Notes under the pieces: model-generated
The model's input: only the letters and a program-made list of their open reading frames with translations
Database searches by the model: none
What the model was told of the DNA's origin: nothing
Made by a program: the position numbers and the translations under genes
From: Streptomyces graminilatus
GTDB taxonomy: Bacteria; Actinomycetota; Actinomycetes; Streptomycetales; Streptomycetaceae
Length of the DNA: 37,203 nucleotides
Direction: 5' to 3'
NCBI RefSeq assembly: GCF_001418565.1
Contig: NZ_LIQQ01000012.1
Coordinates: forward strand, 1 to 37,203
Part shown: positions 23,819 to 31,183 of the stretch, piece by piece
Position numbering within the stretch: position 1 is the stretch's first letter
Layout of the letters: each line of letters begins with the position of its first letter

Positions 23819-25864
23819 TCAGAATTCGATCTGGCGGAACACGGGGAAGGTGGACTCCCGGAATGCGCCCGGTACCTCCTCGACGAGCGAAAGACTCGTA
23901 CTCCCGGCCGCCGTGAGCGTGTTGGCGTGACTGCCGACAGGGCGAGGCTGCGTGGAGGGGGCGAATCCGCTGGCCAGGAAGGCGGTGACGTCGGCGAGCG
24001 TGTGCGTGGTCTCGAACCGCAGGGGTTCGCTGGGGTTGGCCACGAAGTTGTCGTCGGCGACCGGCGGGGCAGCGGCGCACAGCTCGTCCCAGCTGCGTTC
24101 CCTCAGCCGCAGGTTGAGCATCGAACAGTGCAGCTCGAACTGCAGCAGGTCGCGCAGCACCTCGGGGCCGGTGTCCTTCGGTGCGATGCGCTCGGCCAGG
24201 AACTGGGCGAACTCGGCGACGATGCTGGAGACGTCGGTTCGCCAGGTGATCTTCCCGTCCCAGTGCGTGGCCTTACGCTCGGACGGCTGGGTGTGCGCAC
24301 GCCAGTCCAGGTAGTCCTCGTACGCCCCGAAGGGCATCTCCAGCAGTCCGCGCAGCACGGCGTACTTACAGCTCTTGTTGAGGTAGCTCGCGGCCATGTC
24401 GAAGGACTTGACGAACAGCAACAGATCGCGCGGCAGGTCCTTGGTCTTGACGTAGTGGTTGTGCGGGAAGACCAGCGGCAGGGAGGCCATCTCGTCGTAG
24501 GAGTCCTCTTCGAAGAACCGCGTGTACCAGGTGGTCGTCTGTACGCCGTCGAAGTCGAGGTCGTCGATGTTGGCGGACAGGACCTCGGTCCCTCCGGCCG
24601 GCACGAGCAGTCCGATCTGGGACTCCACGTCGTCGGCGAACTTGTACTGGAAGTACATGTCGATGGTCGCCTGGAGGTCTTCCCTGGTCTCTTCCGGGAA
24701 GCCGATGATGTAGGAGAGCTGCGGCTTGATCCCGTGCTCGATGACCAGGGCGATGTGCTCGCTCACCTGGTCGACCTGGGTCTTCTTCCGGACGACGTCC
24801 TGAATGCGCTGGGAGCCGCTTTCCACGCCGAACAGGACGGTGTTGCAGCCCGACTTCTTCATCAGGGTCAGCAGCTCGGGGTCCACGCAGTCGCTGCGCG
24901 TGAAGCAGGACCACTCGACCTGCAGGCCGCTGGCGATGAGCGTCTCGCAGAATGCGCGCGTCTTGGCCTTGTTGACGGTGAAGAGCTGCTGGTGCAGGAG
25001 GAACTTCCGGGCCCCGTAGTCCTGGTGGTACTGGCGCATCTCCTCCACGATCCGCGCTGGGGTCTTCAGCCGGTAGCGCCTGCGCCACAGGTAGGTGTTG
25101 GAGCAGAAGGTGCAGCTGAAGGGGCAGCCACGTCCCGCTTCGAGGTGGATGTGTTCCTCGACCGAGAGGTACTTCAGGTCCTGCGTCTGTTCCGCCGCGC
25201 GCCGGATGACGCCGGCGTAGTACTGGGAGGCGGGCATCGGAAGCTCGTCGAGATTCTGGATCAGCGGCCGGTCGCTGTTGACCTCGATACCGTCGGCATG
25301 CCGGTAGGTCAGGCCCTGGATGTCTTCCAGGGCCGCGAGTGCCTCCTCGCGCCAGGCCGTGCCATCCGGCTCCGGGCCCGGCAGCGCGGCGAGGACACTG
25401 GCGAGCTCGATGGCGGTTGCTTCCGGTTCGCCGCGCACGACCGCGTCGATGTGCGGGTACGCCTCCAGCACGTCGGTGTGCCGGCTGGACGGCCCCAGCC
25501 CGCAGAAGACGATCAGCGCCGGGCTGCCGGACTCCCGCAGCGCCTGGGCGATCTTGATCGAATGGAAGAAGTTCCCGTTCGTGTGGATCGAGATGTTGAA
25601 GACGCAGACCGGGGCGGCCTGGTCCGCCAGGATGTCCGCCGCGTTCCGGTAGAAGTCCTGGTCGAGGGGGACGCCGGGGAAGACCGCCCGGCCCTCTCCC
25701 ACGGTGACGCCTTCGCCCTTGAGATTGAAGTCGACGATCCGGCAGGCCACGGTGTCGACCGATTCGAGCGCGCCGCACAGGGCGAGCGTCTCGAACGGGA
25801 TCCGTGCCTCCGTGTAGCGCGAGTAGCTCTTGAAGTAGAGCCCAGGAACGACGGCAACCCTCAT
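23819..25864 (-). CDS. B12-binding-domain radical SAM enzyme
   Basis: A 681-aa protein. Residues 1-160 form a cobalamin-binding-like Rossmann domain (VFNISIHTNG, LIVFCGLGPSSRHTD, VRGEPEAT). The radical SAM core follows with the 4Fe-4S motif GRGCPFSCTFCSN (Cys247, Cys251, Cys254). LFGVESGSQRIQD and YIIGFPEETREDL are typical downstream strands. About 250 further residues at the C terminus form an uncharacterised extension. Such enzymes methylate unactivated carbons or catalyse other radical rearrangements in natural-product pathways. ATG 25864 overlaps the dioxygenase stop by 4 bases, so the two are translationally coupled. All metal-binding cysteines are present. Substrate unknown. Confidence 0.9.
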   Translation of the reverse strand: MRVAVVPGLYFKSYSRYTEARIPFETLALCGALESVDTVACRIVDFNLKGEGVTVGEGRAVFPGVPLDQDFYRNAADILADQAAPVCVFNISIHTNGNFFHSIKIAQALRESGSPALIVFCGLGPSSRHTDVLEAYPHIDAVVRGEPEATAIELASVLAALPGPEPDGTAWREEALAALEDIQGLTYRHADGIEVNSDRPLIQNLDELPMPASQYYAGVIRRAAEQTQDLKYLSVEEHIHLEAGRGCPFSCTFCSNTYLWRRRYRLKTPARIVEEMRQYHQDYGARKFLLHQQLFTVNKAKTRAFCETLIASGLQVEWSCFTRSDCVDPELLTLMKKSGCNTVLFGVESGSQRIQDVVRKKTQVDQVSEHIALVIEHGIKPQLSYIIGFPEETREDLQATIDMYFQYKFADDVESQIGLLVPAGGTEVLSANIDDLDFDGVQTTTWYTRFFEEDSYDEMASLPLVFPHNHYVKTKDLPRDLLLFVKSFDMAASYLNKSCKYAVLRGLLEMPFGAYEDYLDWRAHTQPSERKATHWDGKITWRTDVSSIVAEFAQFLAERIAPKDTGPEVLRDLLQFELHCSMLNLRLRERSWDELCAAAPPVADDNFVANPSEPLRFETTHTLADVTAFLASGFAPSTQPRPVGSHANTLTAAGSTSLSLVEEVPGAFRESTFPVFRQIEF

Positions 25865-26694
25865 GTGCTGCTTCCTTCCATGTCCACTGGATCGACCCAC
25901 ACACGCTTCAGGAGCCGGGTGCTTTGCGGGCTCAGCGATTCACGCGCGTGGAGTGCTCGGCTGTTGTCGATGACGAGGCATTCGCCCGCCTGGAGAAGAT
26001 GCCGCCAGGCAAGGGCGGGGCCGCTCACGAGTTCGTGCAGTGCCCGCGCCGCCCGCAGATGGGCGTCGTCCACGACGTGCCCGGCCGCGTGGAAGCGCTG
26101 GATCTCCTTGAAGTTGAACCGCACCCTCGGCCGGGCTCGCGGGCCGGACAGGATCGAGGTGCGGCCGAAGGCGCACGGGTAGTCCTCGTCGTACAGAAGT
26201 GCCGCTGTCCGGGGATCCAGCCGGGGCAGGGCCTCGGCCGCGTCGATGACCGAGGTACGTCCGAACAAGCCGTGATCCGGCCGGACGCAGAGCAAGAGGA
26301 CATAGGCGGGAGGCTCCACGTTGTGGTAGCCGTCGGTATGCCCTTCGAAGACCTGACCGGTCGTCGAGAAGATGAGGAGGTCGTCCTCGTCCCGCACCCC
26401 CTGGCCGGCGTTCACCGGCTCGACCCGGTACACCCTGCCGTCCTCCAGGGGATGGCCGGGAATCGTGGTCCCACGCGCCGTCACGCTGCCCAGGGACTTC
26501 GCCAAGCTGAGCAGCGCCTCGTTGCCATCGACGGGGACGCCCTCAACGACGACGCATCCGGGCTGCCGGTCGAGTTCTTCGCGCAGGATGCGCGAACGAT
26601 CCCGAGGCGAGGCTCCGGTCAGGCACTCCACTGATAGCCGAGGTAACGCTCGTTCCCCGTTCGCTCGCACATCCGTTGGTGCAGTTTCCGACAT
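25861..26694 (-). CDS. TauD/clavaminate synthase-like Fe(II)/2OG dioxygenase
   Basis: A 277-aa oxygenase, first gene of the operon. The metal-binding facial triad appears as His119/Asp121 in FEGHTDGYHN and His249 in DNSRALHARES, with Arg260 or Arg264 as 2-oxoglutarate ligand. The strand after the HxD (PPAYVLLLCVRPD) and the GRTSVIDAAEAL segment resemble amino-acid hydroxylases of the clavaminate synthase/VioC group, although those use HxE more often. A hydroxylated or desaturated amino acid, possibly arginine given the neighbouring guanidino enzyme, is a reasonable but unproved product. ATG 26694 has GGAGGG 7 bases upstream, partly within a small hairpin. Confidence 0.88.
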   Translation of the reverse strand: MSETAPTDVRANGERALPRLSVECLTGASPRDRSRILREELDRQPGCVVVEGVPVDGNEALLSLAKSLGSVTARGTTIPGHPLEDGRVYRVEPVNAGQGVRDEDDLLIFSTTGQVFEGHTDGYHNVEPPAYVLLLCVRPDHGLFGRTSVIDAAEALPRLDPRTAALLYDEDYPCAFGRTSILSGPRARPRVRFNFKEIQRFHAAGHVVDDAHLRAARALHELVSGPALAWRHLLQAGECLVIDNSRALHARESLSPQSTRLLKRVWVDPVDMEGSST

Positions 26695-27637
26695 CAGCTC
26701 ACCCTCCGAAGGGTGCTCACGGCACCGGTCTGGATCTTCAGTGGCATGCGGCCGAGGGACCCGCTCCCGCCGCCCGGACGGACAGGGGGTCGATGAGACG
26801 CGGACCTGTCCGGTTCACGGTCGTTGCTGGTCGAGCAGGGTGGGGCTGCGGACCTTATAGGCGGGGGACGGCACCGTAAAGCCGGGCAGAACTCCGTCAT
26901 CATCGGGCTGCCGATGGCGCGCCGCAACGGTAATAAGGGCGGCGTACACGGGCGTTTGCCACACTCCGCGGCCCTGTAAGCCGCGGTGTTCTCGCAGCTC
27001 GGAAGCGTGATCGAACCGTGTGGCCGTTCGGTCCTCCGGCTCAGCCACGCCACATGAGAGATCACATTGGCGGGATCCCTATCCTCATCTGGCGCGATGA
27101 TGCCAGGACGCCAGGCTCGCAGCCTGCGTCGCGCCCAGCTGACCGCTCCGCCAACAACCCCGAGCCCGGGCGCGACGACAAGGCGGTGATACTCCGGAGC
27201 GATGCCGACAGCACGTTCCTCCCCTCGATCACGCGAGGCCCCGATCCCGTACGCCTCGTGGCCGCCGGAAAGGACGCCAGCCACCAGACCGGTTGCACCG
27301 GCCCACGGCCCCTTGCGTCGAACGCCCGCCGGACAGTGGCTACTTGCCGCTTGCTCGATGTCATCGCCACCGCCCGGCCTCGGCCCCCAGCCGCATCCCG
27401 CAGGAGCATCGCCAGCCGCATCCCGCATCTCGGCCCACAGGTGGCGTCCGCGGAGAGTCAGGGCCGGGCAGCGGGTGTGCCTGCCCGACTGCACCTGGTG
27501 CAGCTGTCCCACTGGATTGGCCTTCATCACAGACCTGGGCCCCTCTCTGCGGAGACCGGGGTGGACTCCTCTCCGCAACGGAGACGATCGGCGCTTCCCC
27601 TCCCCGGACGGGGCGGAGATCTGAACAGGGCAAATAC
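26695..27637. other. Long intergenic or decayed region
   Basis: About 940 bases without a convincing gene. Open frames exist on both strands (27018-27644 + and 26694-27578 -), but composition is mixed, no starts with ribosome-binding sites are evident, and no domain is recognised. The minus frame contains a weakly protein-like stretch (GQLHQVQSGRHTRCPALTLR) that may be gene debris. The left end must contain the promoter of the four-gene operon. A 7-bp inverted repeat TGCGGAG/CTCCGCA lies at 27548-27577. Confidence 0.5.
26700..26715 (-). promoter_or_regulatory. Hairpin overlapping the operon's ribosome-binding site
   Basis: On the minus strand CACCCT-TCGG-AGGGTG forms a 6-bp stem with a 4-nt loop. 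Its 3-prime arm contains most of the GGAGGG Shine-Dalgarno of the dioxygenase gene (start 26694). Folding would mask translation of the first gene and, through coupling, the rest of the operon. Regulatory role is inferred. Confidence 0.4.
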
Positions 27638-28069
27638 CTACTGACCAGCGTCCGCCATGGCCAGTTCGGCCCAGGCGCGCTTGCCCCAGCCGAAGGTGTC
27701 GGTGCCCGTCTTCTCCGCGAGGGCGGCAACGATGGCCAGGCCGCGGCCGTCCTCGTCATCCACGGCGGCCGTGCGAGGAGTGGGCTGCCTGGTGGACTTG
27801 TCGACGACGGCGACGCGCACCCGACCTTGAGCGAGGCGACTGATGGTGACCCGCAGCAGGCGGCAACCGGTGTGCTCGACGCTGTTGGCGACCAGCTCCG
27901 AGACGATCACTTGCCCGTCTTCGATGAGTTCGGCGAGATCCCACGCGGACAGCGCCTGATCGATGAGTATGCGGGCCTTCCGTGCGCTGGCCTTCTCACA
28001 CGGCAGGGTTTCGGTGTACTCGGGCAGTCCGGTCGCCGCAGCAAGCGCGGCGGTCGCAGGAGTCGTCAT
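27638..28069 (-). CDS. RsbW-like ATP-binding regulatory protein
   Basis: A 143-aa GHKL-type ATPase. The N-box is EDGQVIVSELVANSVEHTG (Asn62) and the glycine-rich G1 box DDEDGRGLAIV lies at about 105-114. No sensor or membrane segment is present. Streptomyces carry many such stand-alone proteins, frequently next to XRE-DUF5753/DUF397 pairs, as here across a divergent promoter region. They bind ATP and are thought to control regulatory partners. I choose ATG 28069; an in-frame extension to 28108 is possible but adds unconserved residues. Confidence 0.88.
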   Translation of the reverse strand: MTTPATAALAAATGLPEYTETLPCEKASARKARILIDQALSAWDLAELIEDGQVIVSELVANSVEHTGCRLLRVTISRLAQGRVRVAVVDKSTRQPTPRTAAVDDEDGRGLAIVAALAEKTGTDTFGWGKRAWAELAMADAGQ

Positions 28070-28300
28070 GAGGGCCTTCGGGCCGGAGTGGACGGGACCG
28101 CACGTCACACAGCGATCTTCACGTGACGAGCAGTCACCTTCGAGACTCTATGCAGGATGCACCCCTGCGTCGCCAACTAGCAACCTTGTAACCCCAGTTG
28201 GCAGAAAGTAGAACCTACGTTCCATCGACTTGCGCACCGGATGCTGCAAAACTGCACCTGCTGCAGTCCAATGCGCACCCAGGGGGTGTTCAACCGCACC
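28070..28300. promoter_or_regulatory. Divergent promoter region with inverted repeats
   Basis: Intergenic space between the divergent ATPase and XRE genes. It has CGTCAC/GTGACG arms (28103-28108 and 28123-28128) and GCCAACT/AGTTGGC arms (28171-28177 and 28195-28201). The region is less GC-rich than the flanking genes. Either repeat could be the operator of the XRE-family regulator encoded next to it. Confidence 0.45.
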
Positions 28301-29176
28301 ATGCCGAATCAGCGAGCAGTACCCACGCTTCGCCGCCGACGGCTCGGCGAGGCCCTCCTCGCGGCCCGCAAGGCGATCGAGCCGGACCTCAGCCAGGAGA
28401 AGGCAGCTCTCGCAATGGGCTGGGACGAGTCGAAGCTGTCGCGGATCGAGAACGCCCGGGCCCGCATCAAGCCGGCCGAGGTGGTCAAGCTCCTGGACGT
28501 CTACGGCGTCACCGACCAGAGCGTCATCACCGCGCTGGAGGGCCTGGCCAAGGACGCCGGGAAACAGGGCTGGTGGCAGACCTTCGGCGACGTCGTCGCA
28601 CTCGGATACAAGGACTACCTCACGCTCGAGTCGGACGCGGAGTCCACGCACATCTGGGCGCCCCAACTCATCCCTGGACTGCTGCAGACCGGCAGTTACG
28701 CACGGGAGATCATCTCGGCGACCGCGCTGACCCGCACTCCGGAGGAAGTCACCGCACTCGCCGAAGTGCGCAAGGCTCGTCAGTCGATCCTCACCCGGCC
28801 TCAGAACCCGTTGAACCTGTGGGCGGTTCTCGACTCGGGGATTCTGCACAAGCGGTCGGCCGCCTACCCGTCGATGATGCGCGAGCAGATCCGCCACCTG
28901 CTCGACATGGCCGACTTGCCGAACGTCACTATCCAGTTGATGGAACTCGAAGCCACCCCGCACCCGGGCCTGGTCGGCGGCTTCCACGTGATCCGCTTCC
29001 CGCGGCCGTGGCCGACCGTGATCAATCTGGAAAACCTGCGGGGCGGCTACTTCGTCGAGGGCACCGCCGACGCGAAGGTCTTCGAGACTGCCTTCGAGCG
29101 CATCGTTGCCGCAGCTCTCTCCGTGGACGACTCACGGCAGAGATTGAAGAAACACCTGGAAAGGAACACCGAGTGA
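28301..29176 (+). CDS. XRE-family HTH regulator with DUF5753 domain
   Basis: A 291-aa protein. The N-terminal XRE/Cro helix-turn-helix covers about residues 13-65 (RRRRLGEALLAARKAIEP, SQEKAALAMGWDESKLSRIE). A DUF5753 domain occupies about 95-275 (IWAPQLIPGLLQTGSYAREI, LRGGYFVEG). This is one of the most abundant regulator types in Streptomyces, usually paired with a DUF397 protein, and the pairing is present here with a 4-base overlap. ATG 28301 gives the conventional N terminus; upstream in-frame ATGs at 28241 and 28271 lack clear ribosome-binding sites too. It is divergent from the RsbW-like ATPase. Confidence 0.92.
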   Translation: MPNQRAVPTLRRRRLGEALLAARKAIEPDLSQEKAALAMGWDESKLSRIENARARIKPAEVVKLLDVYGVTDQSVITALEGLAKDAGKQGWWQTFGDVVALGYKDYLTLESDAESTHIWAPQLIPGLLQTGSYAREIISATALTRTPEEVTALAEVRKARQSILTRPQNPLNLWAVLDSGILHKRSAAYPSMMREQIRHLLDMADLPNVTIQLMELEATPHPGLVGGFHVIRFPRPWPTVINLENLRGGYFVEGTADAKVFETAFERIVAAALSVDDSRQRLKKHLERNTE

Positions 29177-29400
29177 GCAACACCGACCGCAAGACGGATC
29201 TGTACTCCGTCGACCTAAGCGGCGCGACCTGGCGGAAGTCGCCGTTCAGCGACGGCGGCGAGCAGTGCGTGGAGATCACCGACCTGCCCGGCGGCGGGAA
29301 GGCCCTGCGCGACTCCAAGAACACCCACCTGCCCGCCTCACGGTTTACCGCCGCAGAGTGGGACGCCTTCGTCAAGGGCATCATCGCCGGCGCCCTGTGA
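29173..29400 (+). CDS. DUF397 domain protein
   Basis: A 75-aa protein from GTG 29173, overlapping the XRE gene stop (GTGA) and preceded by AAAGGA. It shows the DUF397 pattern: ATWRKSPFSDGGEQCVEITD, then ALRDSKNTHLPASRFTAAEW. DUF397 proteins accompany XRE-DUF5753 regulators and are regarded as their antagonists or partners in development and secondary metabolism (the BldB/WhiJ-type systems). Size and motifs are standard. Confidence 0.93.
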   Translation: MSNTDRKTDLYSVDLSGATWRKSPFSDGGEQCVEITDLPGGGKALRDSKNTHLPASRFTAAEWDAFVKGIIAGAL

Positions 29401-29427
29401 CGGAAAGTGATCAATGGGCGGGCTCGG

Positions 29428-29452
29428 ATCCCCCCGACCCCATCAGGGGGAT
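29428..29452. terminator. Putative terminator after DUF397
   Basis: ATCCCCC at 29428-29434 pairs with GGGGGAT at 29446-29452 around an 11-nt loop, 28 bases after the DUF397 stop and between convergent genes. Moderate stem; no T tract. Confidence 0.4.
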
Positions 29453-29578
29453 GCGAGCCTGCTGGGAACAGACGTACCCCCGCCTGGACTGCCGTTACTC
29501 CTATTGACAGCGACTTGCGCCATGGCATCCGCCTCGTCGCGAAGCGGGGGAACTGCGCGGGGCTCCACACGCGAATCC

Positions 29579-30352
29579 TCACCATCCTGCAACCCGGACA
29601 GCGCGGAGCAGCCCAGAAACGTCATGTGCACCGCGAGGCAAGCAATCCCATTGGGCGTGGATCTGACGCCACCGGAGCACGTCTGAACTCGCCTCCCGCG
29701 CCATGCGGGTCAGGCACTCCTCCGTGAAGATCGCCGCCGACCACACGAAATTCGCCTCCCGGAGATCGCCGTACTCCTCGTCCACCCGGGCGAACAGGAC
29801 CAGGACATACAGATCGTTCAGGGGAACTGTCCCGGCGCGGACGTCCGTATAAGTGATCGCCTCCAAGGAGCCTTCGTCCGGGGCGCGAGGCGCGAATCGC
29901 GCCTTCACCCGCACACGAGCCAGACCGCCGTACCGGTCCTCCAACGGTCCCTCCCCACCGACGAACGGTGGTGTGCCCGCGCTCGCGTCCCACGCCCATC
30001 TCTCGCCGCGGCGCTGCTGCGCAAACGCAGACAGGGCAGGCACCCGTTGAACGATGGAGGTCCACGGAATCGCCAGGTCAACCCCGAGAGCGCTTGCGGG
30101 ACCCTCCCAACCGCCCACGGCTGGGCCGAACGCACCGGATTCGTCGAATCCAGTGCGAACGGCTCTGGCTCGCCCGTAGGCCGAGGGCACTGACACGCTG
30201 GGCCAGAGGGCTGCGGCAGTCAAGGACTGCGCCAGGCCGCCGATCGGGTCGCCTCGGTCCGCCGCCAGCCCGGCCTTCTGGAGCCGGTCACGCGCTGACC
30301 ACATCCCGAGTAGGACGTCGCCCAGCATGAGCACATCGTCAGAGGTATCCAT
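29579..30352 (-). CDS. Hypothetical protein, 257 aa
   Basis: Starts ATG 30352. It is a soluble protein without membrane segments; the sequence is protein-like throughout (MDTSDDVLMLGDVLLGMWSA, NFVWSAAIFTEECLTRMARE, ending VRVAGW). No family is recognised. Its last 60 residues have a paralogous fragment at 9472-9654, showing that the family has at least two members in this region. Two exact 11-bp direct repeats lie 56-81 bases upstream of the start, followed by a TTGTCG-18-TACTCC promoter-like pair. It stands apart from the RiPP-like operon to its right. Confidence 0.75.
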   Translation of the reverse strand: MDTSDDVLMLGDVLLGMWSARDRLQKAGLAADRGDPIGGLAQSLTAAALWPSVSVPSAYGRARAVRTGFDESGAFGPAVGGWEGPASALGVDLAIPWTSIVQRVPALSAFAQQRRGERWAWDASAGTPPFVGGEGPLEDRYGGLARVRVKARFAPRAPDEGSLEAITYTDVRAGTVPLNDLYVLVLFARVDEEYGDLREANFVWSAAIFTEECLTRMAREASSDVLRWRQIHAQWDCLPRGAHDVSGLLRAVRVAGW

Positions 30353-30407
30353 CGGGGAACGTCGACCTCCCGCTGTCAGAAGTAGGGACGGAGTACGCTC
30401 GCGAAGC

Positions 30408-30433
30408 GAAACTCGACAAGTTGAAACTCGACA
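30408..30433 (-). promoter_or_regulatory. Tandem 11-bp direct repeats in a promoter region
   Basis: GAAACTCGACA occurs exactly at 30408-30418 and 30423-30433 (period 15). On the minus strand the second unit leads into TTGTCG, then 18 bases, then TACTCC, compatible with a promoter for the gene starting at 30352. The repeats would sit at and above the -35 region, as for an activator or repressor site. Confidence 0.5.
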
Positions 30434-30443
30434 TGTGGCTTGC

Positions 30444-30587
30444 CTAGTGAACGGACGGAAGGTGCCACAGGCCCGCCGCGTACACGCCGCCAGCCCGCCG
30501 AGACAGCAACACCTCCGGCCCCTCGCCCGTGTCGCGGCGCAGAATCAAATGGACGTCCAGCGGCTCCGTGTGCCGCCCCCCGCTCAC
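30444..30587 (-). pseudogene. Truncated Nudix hydrolase (N-terminal strands only)
   Basis: GTG 30587 overlaps the stop of the GntR gene. The 47-codon reading has EPLDVHLILRRDTGEGPEVL, then SRRAGGVYAAGLWHLPSVH and a TAG. This matches the first strands of a Nudix domain, compare GVHLYLEDDRGRVLLGLRHP and YAGGMWHFLAGH in the third domain of the 33342-34838 protein. The stop falls just before the Nudix box, so no catalytic residues are encoded. I see no continuation in other frames. Likely a remnant of an operon gene. Confidence 0.75.
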
Positions 30588-31183
30588 TCGCCGCCACCCA
30601 GGCGGCGCGTTGTCTTCACAGCGTTCCTCGCTCCTGCGACATCTGGGCACACGAAGTGCCCCTTGGGCCTGAGGGAGTACAGGAGTCCCTCCCCTTTGAG
30701 CACGTCAACTGCCTCTCTGGCCAGCCATGTTCGGCAGTCGAACTCCTCGGCGAGCTCGGCCACGCTCGGTATCCGCCGACCAGGCCGGTACGTGCCGTCG
30801 GCAATCCGCTTCCTGACCGCCGCCGTGATGCGGTCGACCGTGTCACGGGTCGAGCCACGGCCGGGCCATGTCTCGCACGCGCCCTCGCCCCGTCGCGCGA
30901 GGACCTCCGGTCCAGTCGGCGGGTTCAGCGGATCAACGACCACCGTCCCGCGCCCTCGCCCAGGAACACTGACCAGGAGCCCGCGTTCCCGCAGTGCCCG
31001 GCAGGCGTGATCGACTGTCGAGCGGCTGACCCCGAGTTCTTCCACAAGACGAGGGCGCGGAGGAAGCACCGAGCCCGCCGGGTACGTGCCGTCCTCGATG
31101 CGGCCGTGGATCACGGCAGCGATCCGGGTCGGCAGCAGCTCCTTGCCCTGCGCGGGCACCGGCGTGAGATCCGTTCCGCTCAT
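30584..31183 (-). CDS. Tandem double-GntR winged-helix regulator
   Basis: A 199-aa protein made of two GntR-type DNA-binding domains. The first spans about 18-85 (IAAVIHGRIEDGTYPAGSVL, LVEELGVSRSTVDHACRALR, GRGRGTVVV) and the second about 111-180 (ITAAVRKRIADGTYRPGRRI, VAELAEEFDCRTWLAREAVD). There is no C-terminal FCD, UTRA, aminotransferase or other effector domain, which is unusual for GntR proteins. ATG 31183 overlaps the stop of the methyltransferase gene by 4 bases, so it belongs to the operon it may control. The second HTH is more divergent in its recognition helix. Ligand unknown. Confidence 0.85.
   Translation of the reverse strand: MSGTDLTPVPAQGKELLPTRIAAVIHGRIEDGTYPAGSVLPPRPRLVEELGVSRSTVDHACRALRERGLLVSVPGRGRGTVVVDPLNPPTGPEVLARRGEGACETWPGRGSTRDTVDRITAAVRKRIADGTYRPGRRIPSVAELAEEFDCRTWLAREAVDVLKGEGLLYSLRPKGHFVCPDVAGARNAVKTTRRLGGGE

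Noticed and set aside
23552..26182. 876-aa open frame on the + strand
   Set aside because: It is antisense to the amidinotransferase-fold, radical SAM and dioxygenase genes, whose motifs are unmistakable on the minus strand; long antisense frames are expected at this GC content.
27018..27644. 208-aa + strand ORF
   Set aside because: Low-complexity Arg/Pro/Ala reading with no ribosome-binding site or recognisable fold, competing with equally poor minus-strand frames.
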